From Impatiens glandulifera (Eukaryota > Streptophyta > Magnoliopsida > Ericales > Balsaminaceae): a stretch of DNA of 64,000 bases. Below the pieces are notes generated by a model. It made no database searches. It worked only from the letters and a program-made list of their open reading frames with translations, and was not told where the DNA came from. Made by a program: the position numbers and the translations under genes. Of this stretch, positions 46,744 through 59,400 are shown piece after piece (the stretch's first letter is position 1; each line of letters opens with the position of its first letter). Location: NCBI RefSeq assembly GCF_907164915.1, contig NC_061869.1:45195771-45259770 (forward strand), in the 5' to 3' direction.

Positions 46744-49700
46744 ATGGCAACAGTGAACATTAAAATCGACAAGTTCACGGGGAGAAAGAGTTTTAGCATA
46801 TGACAGATCAAGATGCAGGCTTTGCTGAAACAACAGGGCTTATGGGGGGCACTGAAAGTGTCATCAGGAGCAGATATAACCGATGAGATGACCATTCTGG
46901 AGGAGAAGGCGCATTCAACAATAATGTTGTGTCTTGTAGACGATGTTATTATCGATGTCTTAGAGGAGGAGAAGGACAATGGGTTATGGTTGAAGTTAAA
47001 GAGTCTCTATATGACGAAGCCACTCACCAACAAGTTGCTTCTAAAACAACGTTTATTCACTTTATGAATGCATGAAGATATGCAAATCAGAGAACACCTA
47101 GATCAATTAAATTCTATTATGTTAGAATTAAGAAATATCGATGTTAAGGTTGATGATGAAGATGTTGCATTAATCTTGTTAGTATATTTGCCTCCATCAT
47201 ATGAAAATTTTGTCATTTCTTTCATTGTTGGGAAAGATACGGTAAGTCTTGAAGATGTTAGGTCTACCCTTCATTCAAGGGATCTATGTCATATGGCATC
47301 TGGTACAATTACAGATAGTCAAGCTTCAGGGTTGTTTACCAGCGAAAGTAATGGGCGAGGGAAAGAGAAGAAACGTGACAAGTCGTTTACTTCACGAGTC
47401 TTGACTTCTGTGAGCATTGTGTTTTTGGGAAACTACATCGCAACAAGTTTCCAAAGGCTATTCACACGACAAAAGACACACTTGATTATATCCATTCAGA
47501 TTGTTGGGGTCCAGCCAACGTTGAATCTATTGCAGGTTAGAGATACTTCTTGACAATTATTGATGATTTCTCAAGGATGACTTGGTTGTTTGTCATGAGA
47601 AATAAAGGAGAAGCCTTTAGATACTTCAAAGAATGGAAAACGTTGGTGGAAAATCAAACTAGAAAGAAAATCAAAAGGTTGCGAACTAACAATGGTTTGG
47701 AGTTTTGTTCATTTGATTTCAATCAGTTCTGCAAAGATGCAGGGATTGATCGACATCACACGGTAAGGCATACGCCACAACAGAACGGTATAGCTGAAAG
47801 AATGAATCAGACATTACTGGAAAGAGCAAGGTGCATGCTCTCTAATGCAAAGCCTGATAAAAGTTTTTGGGCAGCGGCGGTGACTACATCATGTTATTTG
47901 ATAAATCTCGGGCCTTACACCGGGATTAACTGCAAAACACCTTACGAGGTATGGTCTAGAAAATCTGCTGATTACTCGGGTCTAAAAGTCTTTGGTTGCA
48001 CAATTTATTATCATGTTAGTGACGGTAAACTAGAGCCAAGAGCGAAGAAAGGAGTATTTGTTGGCTATAGAGATGGTGTAAAATGATACAAAATATGGTC
48101 TCCATCTGAAAAAATAGTTAATCTGAGTAGAAACGTCATATTTGATGAGAATTCTATACTTAACTCTATTGAGAAATCTGCAGTAGAAAGTAGTAGTGCT
48201 AATAAACAGGTGGAGTTAGAAACTACTTTACAAAACCCTAAACCAATACAATTAGATTCTCAATTGTCTGAATTTATTCATGAGAGTGTAGTTGAAGGTC
48301 GGTTAAGGAGGATTGGAGTTAGACCACCTCAGAGATACGGTTATGAAGATATGGTTGGTTATGCACTACAGGTTGCTGAGGAGGAAGTGAATATGTTTGT
48401 ACCATCCACTTACAAAGAAGCTGTATCCGGGTTTGAAGTTGCGTAGTGGTTCACAACAATGAGAGATGAGATGGAATCACTTCAAAAAAATCATACTTGG
48501 GAGTTAGTCTCTTTGTCTACAGGAAGAAAGGTTATTACTTGCAAATGGGTTTTCAAGAAAAAGGAAGGTATAACAGCTGTTGAAGGAGTCAAGTTTAAGG
48601 CTCGAGTTGTTGCAAGGGGGTTCAATCAGAAGGATGGAGTAGACTATAACGAAATTTTCTCACTAGTAGTCAAACATACTTCTATCAGGGTGTTACTAGA
48701 AATAGTGACATATCAAGATTTAGAGCTCGAACAACTTGATGTGAAAACAACCTTTCTACATGGAGAGTTAGAGGAAGAAATATACATGACTCAAACAGAA
48801 GGTTTCCAAGTTTCAGGAAAGAAAAATATGTTTGTAAGTTGAAGAAGTCTTTATACGGACTTAAATAGTCTCCAAGACAGTGGTATAAGAGGTTTGCCAA
48901 CTTTATGATGTCTCTTAACTACAAGAAGAGTGCATTTGACTATTGTGTGTACTACAACAAGTTGAAGGATGACTCATTAATCTACTTAGTCATGTATGTA
49001 GATGACATGTTGGTAGCAGCAAAGAGCAAAATATATGTTCAAAAGCTAAAAGATCTTCTAAATGCTGAGTCTGAGATGAAAAATCTAGGAGTAGCTCGGA
49101 AAATTCTAGGAATGGAGATTCTTAGAAATAGAGGCCAGATGAAACTTTTCTTATCACAAAAAGGTTACATTGAGAAAGTACTGTCAAGGTTTGGGATGTC
49201 ATCAGCTAAACTTATAGATACACCTTGTGTTGCTAATATTCATTTTACTACTTTGTTTGCTCCTCAGACAGATGAAGAGAAAAAGTATATGACTCAAGTT
49301 CCTTATTCTAGTGCGGTAGGGAGTTTGATGTATGCTATGGTTTGTACAAGAACAGATCTGGCACTAGAAGTGAGTGTTGTGAGTAGATTTATGGTACAAC
49401 CAGGGAAGAAGCATTGACAAGCTGTGAAGAGGATATTCAGGTATCTACGGGGAAATTTTGATGTTGGTCTCATATATGGAGGTGGTACACAATGTCTGAT
49501 TACTGGGTATTCAGATTCTAATTATGCTAGAGACGTTGATAGTAGGAGATCTATGACTGGTTATGTATTTACTTTTGGGGGCTCAGTTGTTATTTGAAAA
49601 GCGACTTTACGACCTACTATGACTTTGTCTACAACAGAAGCAAAGTACATGACATTAACAAAAGCTGCTAAAGAGGGAAGATAGCTGAAAGGATTAATTA

Positions 49701-49953
49701 GTGATATGGGCCTACATCAGGATCAAGCAACTGTCTTTTGTGACAGTCTGAGTACTATATGCTTAGCCAAAGATCAAGTTCATTATGAACGGACTAAGCA
49801 TATTGACGTGTGATATCATTTCCTAAGGACTAAGAAGAGGATAAATGTGAAAAAGGTATGAATAGTTGACAATCCTGCTGATATGTTCACCAAGCCAGTT
49901 CCTCGTAGAAAGTTCCAACATTGTTTGGACTTTCTTAACGTCAGAAACTGTTA
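46744..49953 (+). pseudogene. Copia 3 gag-pol with protease region deleted
   Basis: Starts 'MATVNIKIDKFTGRKSFSI' followed by a stop where Trp is expected. Gag (DUF4219/UBN2 type) runs to 'KKRDKSFTS' at about 47,393. The next bases encode 'EHCVFGKLHRNKF' of the GAG-pre-integrase/integrase boundary in another frame, so the zinc knuckle, protease and most of the pre-integrase domain are missing. Integrase ('DDFSRMTWLF', 'TPQQNGIAERMNQ'), RT ('KWVFKKKEG', 'DVKTTFLHGELEE', catalytic 'YVDDM' near 48,991) and RNase H ('LSTTEAKYM', 'ERTKHIDV') follow, with stops at 48,084, 48,444, 48,840 and 49,417 and more beyond. Confidence 0.9.
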
Positions 49954-50000
49954 GTTGCCCTAGGGGAAACTTTAGAAGAGAGAGATAAAGAAGATTGAAC

Positions 50001-50263
50001 ATCTGGGCATTGACTAATGTATCTAGGCCATCTGGGCATTGACTAATGCATCTAGGTCATCTGGGCATTGACTAATGCATTTGGGCCATCTGGTATTGAT
50101 GAATGCATCTGGGCCATCCGACACCAGTGAGTGCATTTGGGCCATCCGACACTGGCAAGTGCATCTAGGCCATCCAGAACCGGCGAGTGCATCTGGGCCA
50201 TCTGACATTGACGAATGTATTTGGGAGATATGGATATTGACTAATGCACATGGGACATCTGAG
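50001..50263. repeat. Minisatellite, 28-29 bp unit, between pol and 3' LTR of copia 3
   Basis: About nine units of the form 'catctgggcattgactaatg' plus 'catctaggc'. The first three are nearly identical. Later ones drift ('catccgacactggcaagtg'). It lies entirely inside the element. Confidence 0.9.
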
Positions 50264-50287
50264 ATAATTCAAGTCAAGGTGAAGATT

Positions 50288-50542
50288 TGTTGAATAGACT
50301 TGAATAATAGGGCCTTCTTAATGGGCCGGCCCAAATTCTCTATTTGTTAGGGTTTCAGGGGACCGAGTGTTATATATAAACTTGTGTTATAACCATTGTT
50401 TGTTATATCATCTCTGTAAACAATCTTTTCAATGATAATCTCTCTCTTATGGGTGGAAGTAGCCAAGTTCTATCTTGATGAACCACAGTAAATTTATGTC
50501 CTTTTTATTGTTTACGTCATTCTCACGCGTTCTGTTCTAACA
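50288..50542 (+). repeat. Copia 3 3' LTR
   Basis: 255 bp, preceded by 'aaggtgaagatt'. It is shorter than the 5' LTR mainly through a gap near 50,355. Confidence 0.92.
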
Positions 50543-50547
50543 GCATC

Positions 50548-51831
50548 ATTGATTCATCCCATCAAAGTAATCATGTTCATAATATCAAACCACTCAAAAC
50601 ATGCTCATGGAATATCATCAAAGCCTAGCAACATACATGAATATCATATCAAGGTATGAAATCAAGCTTGGCAAACCTAAGCATTTAAGCATGTTCATTT
50701 ATCACTCAAAGGCATCTAGAATTATCGTGAATCACATCATCAAATTCATTTCATTTCAAACCATTTGAACACCTAGTCACAAATCCAATCCACTTCAAAA
50801 GAAATGAAATTCAATTTAAACCAAATTTGGTTAATCAACCTTATGTAATTTGGAACTTTGATTCTCAATAGATGCACAACTAGGAAAGGAATCCTAAAGC
50901 ATCATCAAGAACAAGGAAGATATTATTTTGTCCATTTTCGAAATCTCCATGTGTCCAAATGTCAAAATGATTTTCATAATTCAAATCATAACTCAACAAT
51001 CTAGTTTAGAATTGATTCCTAGATCTACCATCAAGTTGAGTCTCAAGTTCAAATCGATTTCATAGTATAATGGCAAATAAGGATTTTCTAAAATTAATTA
51101 GGCTGCTACATTTGCTTTTGAAATTATTTTGTTCTTCCATCTTTAAATCAATATTAAGGCTTGAATAAGTCATGATTTGATGAATCAAAACTCAATTTTA
51201 TTTCCAGATTTTTCTCTATCAGATTGCAAAATTCAATATCAACTCCCATTTGCATTACAAACTCAAATACACTTTAAATTATCAATACATTGGAATTGAT
51301 TAGAACCTGGATGAAGAACTGCTAGCAGCTGCAGAAGCTTACAAGAGATCGTTGGTCTTAATGTCTTATAGCTTTATACAGCTACAGTACGCCGTCATTT
51401 TCTCCGATCACTGGAAGCATATAGAGAAAGAGACTGGATTTCTATCTTCTATTCTGAAAGAAAATAAATGGAATTCTCCATTTGCGAAAATGACCAACTT
51501 CTTAAATGAAGTGAATTTTTCTTCCTATTGAAGAACTCTAGTAGTTGGAAAAGCTGGAATTAAAACTTGTAATCCTGATCATCTTATTATACAAAATCTC
51601 AGCTCTTCCCTTCCCGTTGATTCACCTCCAATTCTTCATTTTTATTTTTCTTCACGCAGATTGCCAGATCAGCTCAAACTGGCACCATTTTGGTTAGAGA
51701 TAGGAAAATACTGAACTACCAAAAATGCCGTTGTTTCGGCGCGGTTCGAGTCTTTTCCAATCTCCAGCCACTTCTCCCTCGGTCGCCCCCAGCGTCGCAG
51801 CCTCAGGCCGCGGCTACCTGCCGAAAAAAAA
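50548..51831. other. Noncoding block right of copia 3
   Basis: Rich in 'atcatc' and 'caaatc' phrases to about 51,300, then a GC-rich patch (51,730-51,825). No gene supported. Confidence 0.45.
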
Positions 51832-52929
51832 GGAAAAAAGCTCACTTAGACATATGTACTTGTACAACTAGCTCACTTAGACGTATGTACTAATAAAAGT
51901 TCATTTAAACGTACGTACTATCAAAAATTGGCTCATTTAGCCTCTTTTAGTAACCATGGTTAACTTTTATTTTTAATTTTATATATTTATTAATTAAATA
52001 TTAATATATTTTATCTCTCTTTCCTTTTCATTTATTATTTCATTTATTACTAATAAATGAACCTTTTATTTTTATTTTTATTTCTAATTTTTTATTATTT
52101 CTATATGAGTATTTATGATTGATTATTTTAATTTTATTTTTTATATATATATATATATATATATGAGCATTCATCATCAATTATTTGAACTCTATATTTC
52201 TTCTTCTTTTTTATATATTTTTTTTATATTCACATTAATTATTAATTATTTTAAAATTGTTTGATCCCAATAATTGAATATAACAATGAAAATTCTTTCA
52301 ACAATAAAAATCCTTCAACACAAAAATAAATTAATTAATAATTAAGAATTGAATAATAATAAAAACTCATTAATCAAACACCAAAAGAGTAATAATCAAA
52401 TATTAGACAAAACAATTCATTTACTACTAATATAAGTCGTGAATAAAAATTAAATAAAAAATATTAATTTCATTTTTATTTATATTAAACTAAATAAGAA
52501 AAAAACCCTTTTTCATTTTTATTATATTAAATTAAATAAGAAAAAATTCTTCAAAAAAAATATTACAGGAAAACATAAAATTCATAATTAAGTTGTTAAA
52601 TTGTTTTAAAAAAATGAGAATTTAAAAAATATAAAAAATAAAAACTAATAAAAAAAATAAAATATAAAAGAGAAATTAATATTAAAATAATAAAAAATTT
52701 AAGAATAAATAAATTACTTAGTTTAATTAATGAAAAAGAAGGAGTGAGAAAATATATTAATATTTAATTAATAAATATATAAATTTAAAAATAAAAGTTA
52801 ACCATTGTTATTAAAAGAGGCTAAATGAGCCAATTTTTGATAGTACATATGTTTAAATGACCTTTTATTAGTACATACGTCTAATTGAGCTAGTTGTACA
52901 AGTACATACGTCTAAGTGAGCTTTTTTCC
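51832..52929. mobile_element. Mutator-like MITE with about 185-bp terminal inverted repeats
   Basis: The left arm (51,832 to about 52,017) starts 'ggaaaaaagctcacttagac'. The right arm (about 52,745-52,929) ends with its inverse. Arms also share 'aaaagaggctaaatgagcc' and 'taattaaatattaatatatt'. Flanks gaaaaaaaa (51,823-51,831 and 52,930-52,938) are identical 9-mers. Long TIRs with a 9-bp duplication fit Mutator. The arms hold about three 30-bp subrepeats ('ctcacttagacgtatgtact'). AT-rich centre without a transposase. Confidence 0.85.
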
Positions 52930-53119
52930 GAAAAAAAAAAAGCTTAAGTTTTGTTTTAGAAAAAGCTTAAGCGCTTGTTCTTCTTTTATTTTATTTTTTT
53001 CTTTTTAATTTTATCCCTTAGACTTTTTTCTATTTTTAATTTCTATATACATCTGAGCATATTTTCAATCCACTAAATTTCCAATGAAATTCTCTACTAC
53101 CACCTAATCCTATATCCTT

Positions 53120-54785
53120 TAAGAGCATGGCTATCCATGACAAAAAAATGGGTCATGATGCCGGTTGTCGTTGATTTTGTGAGTTTATCATGACCAATTG
53201 GTTGGTCATTCAATGACCAAAAGCACAATCTGTTCATTGCGTTTTGATTTTTGTCAAATTCACAACCAAACTCATCCAATAAAATGTTGTCATTTGTCAG
53301 CATCTGATTGGTTGCCCAAAAATTTTTTATCTCTTAACTTTAAAACCTGATTTTAACATTATTTATAATTTTAAAAAATAAATAAAATATACTAAAATTC
53401 ATAATTTTTCGAGATCTATAAATAGAGACCACTCTTGCTATATTTAAGAGCACAAAAAAATCATTATTTTTTCCATTTCTTACTAATTATTCTCCTATAT
53501 TTATAATTATCCATAATTAATACTGAATTATTATGGATAACTACAACAATAATCCAAACACTTCCGCTGATTTTGATCCTGAATATGAAAGTTTTCAATA
53601 GTTCAAGCGTAATAATCCAACCGGGTGGAAAAATATGATGTCGACGGGAGATAATTACGGTATATCTCATAATTTGCCCCAAAACTTCAATCAAAACTCC
53701 CAACCAAATTTCGATACCTACCCACAAAATTACTAGAATTCCGAAGATAGCTATTTCCAGTCATACACCATAGTCCCGAAGACACTAATATTAGAAGCAG
53801 TTGCATCTTAAGACTTGTGAATTTGGCATGCTTTTTTTGGAATGCTAGGATCATATAACGACATTAACGACATTCATAGATCACCGGTGTTCGATGATGT
53901 TCTAGAAGGTCGAGTACCAGATTCCAATTTGTGGTGAATGGTAATTATTATGTTAAGGTATATTATCTCACAGATGGTATCTATCCACAAAGGAACATTC
54001 ATCCAGTCAATAACCCTTCCCCAGACACCAAAAGAAAAATTGTTTGCAACACACCAAGAGGCTGCTAGAAAAGATGTTGAGCGTGCATTTGGGGTGCTTC
54101 AAGCTCGATTTGCAATAATTCGTAAGTCATCGCTCGCATGGAATCGAGATGTTATTACTTATTAGCAAAATCATGATGGCTTGTATCATTATGCACAACA
54201 TGATAGTTGAAGATGAAAGAGACACATATGATGGTTATGATAACCCGCATGAATTCGTGGAAGATAATTCCGCAAACAAACCGCAGAGGCATGCAAGTAA
54301 GACCGACAAAAAGAAGAAGTTAAGCAGGTTGTATGTTGAACAAGACGGTGATTTTGAGTTCTCGAGTGAACGCATTGTGGATATCAATACGTATTTGGCC
54401 AACAAGGAAGATGTTGCAGATAAAAACACGCACCTGCTACTGAAATCAGACTTGGTCGAAAACATATGGCAATTATATGGAGCGACTGATATGTGAAATA
54501 TGGTTGTTGGTGTTGTTCTCTTAATTATCGCCGTCTGTTTTGATTTCTATTATATTTAGTTTGTAATTTTCGCTATGTTAACAATGTATTTTAATTTTGT
54601 GTTTATTATCATTTAAAAATTAATTATTATTTTTAAAAATTAAAAAACATTATTATGTATAAAAATTAGAAATTAAATATTATTATTATATTTAAAAATT
54701 ATTTATTATTTTTTTAATTTAAAAATAAAAATAATATATTTTAATTCATGATTAAGATTTTTTTATCATGGATAAGCACCTTGAC
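53120..54785 (+). mobile_element. PIF/Harbinger transposon with internal deletion
   Basis: Imperfect inverted ends share 'ctatccatga' (53,130) and its inverse 'tcatggataag' (54,765). The interior encodes the start of the accessory ORF1 and the end of the transposase. Exact ends and a TTA/TAA duplication could not be settled. Confidence 0.7.
53533..54496 (+). pseudogene. Fused remnant of PIF/Harbinger ORF1 and DDE transposase
   Basis: Begins MDNYNNNPNTSADFDPE, an Asn/Pro-rich start typical of the Myb-like ORF1 protein. It soon passes into the DDE_Tnp_4 transposase: 'IWHAFFGMLGSYNDINDIHR', 'SPVFDDVLEGRVPDSN', 'LFATHQEAARKDVERAFGVL', 'QARFAIIR', then in another frame 'MACIIMHNMIVEDERDTY' and a C-terminal tail to 'LYGATDM'. 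The whole middle (rest of ORF1, N-terminal transposase and first Asp) is gone. Stops occur near 53,599, 53,733, 53,809 and 53,935, with a frame change near 54,160. Inactive. Confidence 0.82.
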
Positions 54786-55655
54786 CAAAATCTTGGTCAT
54801 AAAGCTCTTTTTATGATCATGACTATGATCATTACCAAAAAATTAGTTATTGATAGGGATGTTTTAACAGACAAGAAGTAAAATTAGATTATTATTATTT
54901 TTTTTAAAAATATTTTTTTCCCTCCCCGTGCGCGGAGAAAGAACAAGGGAGCATGGGTTAGATAATCTCATTTGCTAAATTTGAATTCAAAGGAGTGTAT
55001 TGTTAAATTTCAATTCAAAGGTTGTGTACTTTTCCCTAAACCCTTTATTGTTCATTAATATTTTAGGTAGGTTCATTTTAGATTTTCAATAACATAATAA
55101 AACAAATATAACCCTGGTCTCTATCTCATTCTTCTTACATAATTTAATTCATTAATTAAAATATTTTATATTTTAAATTATTATTATTTTATTTTATCAT
55201 TATTTATTAATACCCTTTAATTCTTTTTATCAAAATAAATACTCACTTACTCAAAATTATCATCAATCATTATTTTTTCAAATAATTAAGTTATTATAAA
55301 TAACCCAAATTTGAACAAACTCTTAATAGTTGAGCCATAAAATAAGAGAAATGATTGTTGGATAAAAATTGGGAGAGTAAATTACGTGGCGCAATCTGAT
55401 TCGCTAAAAAATTAACAAATTTTCTCTTTCTTCTCTCTCTCATTACCTCTTTCTTCCCTTTTATCATTTTTCAATGGTGACAGTCATTCTCTCATTACCT
55501 CTCCCAAATTTCTTTCCTCTATCATTCCTCATAAAAAATAGTCCTTAATAGCTGAGCCATAAAAAAATTATTGTCTCTTAAAATTCACATCACTTAATTT
55601 ATCAATTAAAATATTTAAATACATTTTTTTTAAAATTATTACTTTTTTATTATAT
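54786..55655. other. AT-rich intergenic DNA
   Basis: No gene. An A/T-rich segment near 55,050-55,330 ends 'gaacaaactctta', like the MITE termini at 6.8-9.6 kb, but no partner end is clear. Confidence 0.4.
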
Positions 55656-56186
55656 ATTACTGTAACGCCAAAAATTGACCCTTCCCGAGAAGAGATTTTC
55701 TTTACTCAATTGTCGCGCCCATAACTCACCTTCTTCTCGAGTCTCGAGTGAGGTATACAATAACCTTTCGGGTAAACAAAAATACCTTTTTTTATATAGG
55801 ATCTCAATTCATCATTTTCAACCCAACTAAAGCATGTTGAATATATTATGAAAGATTTGAGACCTGCAATGGTTAGGATCAAAGACAGACCTGCACAAAT
55901 TAATCCTAATACCCTTTGGAAACCAATTCTTTTTCACAGATATTCATATTAACTAACATACCTATCACCATACACAAAAAAATAGTGCATTACATAAGAA
56001 TATTAACATCATTCAAATTACATTGTTCAATTACACACATATGCTGAAATTAAAAGCCAGTTGGGTGAACATGAAGTTATTCACTGCCCAGTTTCAGAAT
56101 GATCATGACACATTTGGATTCTTTTACACACCAACTGAAGAGTGTCAATTGGAGAAGGGATTGAAGAATTACAAGATTTCTCTCTT

Positions 56187-56454
56187 TCTAGAGACAATAG
56201 TGTATAGGAAATGCCTATATTCTTTAATCAATAATAACTGAAAAGATAAGACTATTTATAGCCTTACAAAAGCAAGAAATTAGGAATCACTACTAACCCA
56301 CTACTAACTTAGTGGTGTTACTTATCAAAGCAAGAAAATAGAAATCACCATTAACACTAACTTAGTGGTGTTTACATAAAAAAAACTAATTAAACATAAC
56401 TAATTCTAAGAGGATATACTAGGTAAAAATTGACTAAGACTAACCACTTCAACA
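56187..56454 (-). repeat. Copia 4 3' LTR
   Basis: 268 bp, matching 60,486-60,682 over about 200 bp ('gagacaatagtgtata', 'tatttatagccttacaaaag'). Confidence 0.85.
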
Positions 56455-56470
56455 TTTCCTCCCTTAAACT

Positions 56471-59400
56471 GAAAATGGAATTCAGTTTAAAAATGATGCA
56501 GAACACATGCTAAGCAAACCTCTAAGTCTCACAAACACGTTTAGTTTTAGTGGTTTTGTCATTATATCAGCAACTTGATTTTGACTTGAACAATGAACTA
56601 ACTTAACAACTCCTTCTTTAGTAAGATCGCGAATAAAATGAAACCTAACATCAATGTGCTTGCTACGACCATGTAAAAATGGATTCTTAAATAGAGCAAT
56701 ACTTGAACTGTTATAGTAGAGTATAATTGTGCACTTATCATTCTCTAACTGATGAAGATACTATAGAATTCTTTGTAACCAGATTGTCTGAGTTTCTGCA
56801 ATGAATTCTGCTTCAGTTGTGGACAATGTAACAATTGTCAGTTTCTTTGATAACTAAGACACAACACCAGAACTCAGCTGAAAAACATATCCTGATGTAC
56901 TCTTACGATCATCCAAATCACCAACATAGTCATTATCTGTGTAATTTTCAAGTTTACATCTCCTCCCTTCTTGTAGAGAATACCATAATCATATGTTCCT
57001 TTCAAATACCGTAATACTCTTTTTGTTGCATTGTGATGAACTTCTGTAGGACAGTCCATATATTGAATAAGTTGACTTACGACAAACATAATAGTAGGTT
57101 GTGTTGTTGTAAGATACATGAGACTGTCAATTAATTGTTTGTACTAACTGCTATCAACCTTATTTCCACTCCCATCTTTAGTAAGTTGAGAACTATAAAC
57201 AATTGGATTTTGAACTGTATTGCTATCCATTCCAAAATTTTTAGTATCTCTTCTATGTACTTTTTTGACATATAAAATTTCCTTTTATCTTCAACATCAC
57301 TTCTATCCCAAGAAAATATTTTATCCTCCCAAGGTCTGTCATGTCAAATTCTTGCATCATTCGAACTCTTGAATTGTCAAACACCACTTTATCATTACTA
57401 GTGAATTGAAGATAATCAATATAGATACAAACAATGAGAATTTATCTTCACCTCCCATCTTGAAAAAGAAAATGTATGTTCATAAGGACATCGAAGAAAA
57501 CCTTCCCTACTAAAAAAATGCTTTTATGCAACTGTACAAGGCTCGTAGAGCTTGCTTGAGTCCATACAGAGCTTTCGTTTGTAGACTTTATGTTTTTCTA
57601 CTTTTACCACATAACCAGGTGATTGTGCTACAAAAACATCTTCACTGAGCTCTCTATTTAGAATAACTAATTTAACATCAAGTTGAAAAATGTTCTACTC
57701 CTTTTGTGCTGCAAGAGAGATCACCATACGAAGTGTCTCCAAACGTGCCACATGAGCAAATACTTCATCATAATCCACTCCATGATTTTGAGTGTACCCT
57801 TTTGCTATCACTTCTCCATGTTCATTTAACTTTGTTTTGTACACCCGTTTTACTCTCACCTTCTTTGCATGAGCTGGTAAAATAGTCAACTCCCAAGTAT
57901 TCTTTTTCAATAACAACAATCTTAGTATCCATTACAGCTCTCCATGATGCACTCTTTACAACATCTTCAAAGTAAACATGATCAGTTGAGGTTTGCATCA
58001 TTGTAAAGAACACATCATCAGCATCTTGTTCTTCATCTGAGAGACCTTCTCCACTAATGTAATCTCCCATCCACATTGGCTGTCTTCTTTCTCTTATTTG
58101 AGCAATTGGTGAAAGAGAACTCTCACTAGATCTTGAAGCCTAACTTGATGGTGAAGTACTTTTAGTAGTTTCTTCTACAGTTTCAACTTGCACAATTGTT
58201 TCATGTGTAATAGTAGTTGATTCTTATTCTTCCCATTCTAAATCAATAAGTGCAACCTTTTCTTGTTTTTATCTCATTGCCATCTTGCATCTTCTTCAAA
58301 CACCACATCACGACTTACTATAATCTTGTAAGATAAAATTTCATATTGTCGATATGCTTTAGATTCTTCACTAACCCCAAGTAGAATACATTTGATACTT
58401 TTGTCATCTAGCTTGATGCGCTTACTGTTAGGAATATGAGCATGAAAAATGCAGCCAAACATTCAAAAGTGAGCAACTGATGGCTTAACACCACTCCAAA
58501 CTTCTTCTGTTGTCTTATTCTTTACGGCATGCATTAGACTTCTATTATGGACATGAATCGCCCAATTCACAGCTTCTGCCCAAAACGTTTTTGGAATGTG
58601 TTTCTGAGCAAGCATACTATGAACCATGTTCATTAGAGTTTGATTATTTCTCTCTACAACTTAATTTTGTTGTGGAGTATATGAAGCTGTCAGTTGTCTT
58701 TGTATGTCATTGCCACTTCAAAATTTATAAACTTTCTTAAACTCATTTAGGGTCAACTCCTCCCCACGGCCAGTATGAAGAACTTTGATAAACACACTCT
58801 TCTCCTTCTCAACACGATTTTTAAACAAATTAAAAGTATTAAAAGCTTCTGATTTTTACACAAGTAAATATATCCATGTTTTGCACTATAATCATTAATG
58901 AAAGTGATTATGTACCTCTTTTCACTGGTGGACATAGGCTTGATATGTCCACATATGCCATAATGCATTAATTAAAGAACTTGAGTATCTCTCCATGTAG
59001 TCTTTATTGGGAAAGGAAGTCTGTTTTGTTTACCTTGTAAACACACTTCACATACTTTAGAAATTACTCCAAGTGAAAGTAAGCCATTATTATTTCCTTT
59101 TGCTGAAGAAGTCTTAGTCCTTTGTGATTCAAGTGACCATATCCACGATGCCACAATTGAACCACATCTTCAGCAACAAAGAAACACATATCCTCTTTCT
59201 TCTTTATATTCGAAAAGAGCTTGAACAATCTATTTGAAGACATTATAATTTCTACAACAAGTCCCATATGATCATGATAGAGTGTGCACTTTTCTTATTT
59301 AATGACAATTTCCAGATATTTATCAGCTAGTTTCCCAATGCTTAGTAGATTTTTTTTAAATCTGGAACATAAAACACACTAGTGATGACCTGAGTAATTC

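Larger units (their letters stand above)
46427..50542 (+). mobile_element. Ty1/copia retrotransposon 3, with perfect target duplication
   Basis: 5' LTR 46,427-46,694, primer site 46,698-46,709, gag-pol remains, minisatellite, 3' LTR 50,288-50,542. Flanks gcatc (46,422-46,426) and gcatc (50,543-50,547) are identical. Confidence 0.94.

Noticed and set aside
50075..50293. 72-codon open frame rich in repeated 'GPS' and 'SECIW' phrases
   Set aside because: It is only the 28-bp minisatellite of copia 3 read in frame.
51690..51893. 67-codon open frame crossing the GC-rich patch at 51.73-51.83 kb
   Set aside because: It runs into the Mutator-like MITE and its poly-A duplication. The GC-rich part alone shows no domain.
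56023..56241. 72-codon plus-strand open frame
   Set aside because: It crosses from the solo LTR into the copia 4 LTR and has no motif.
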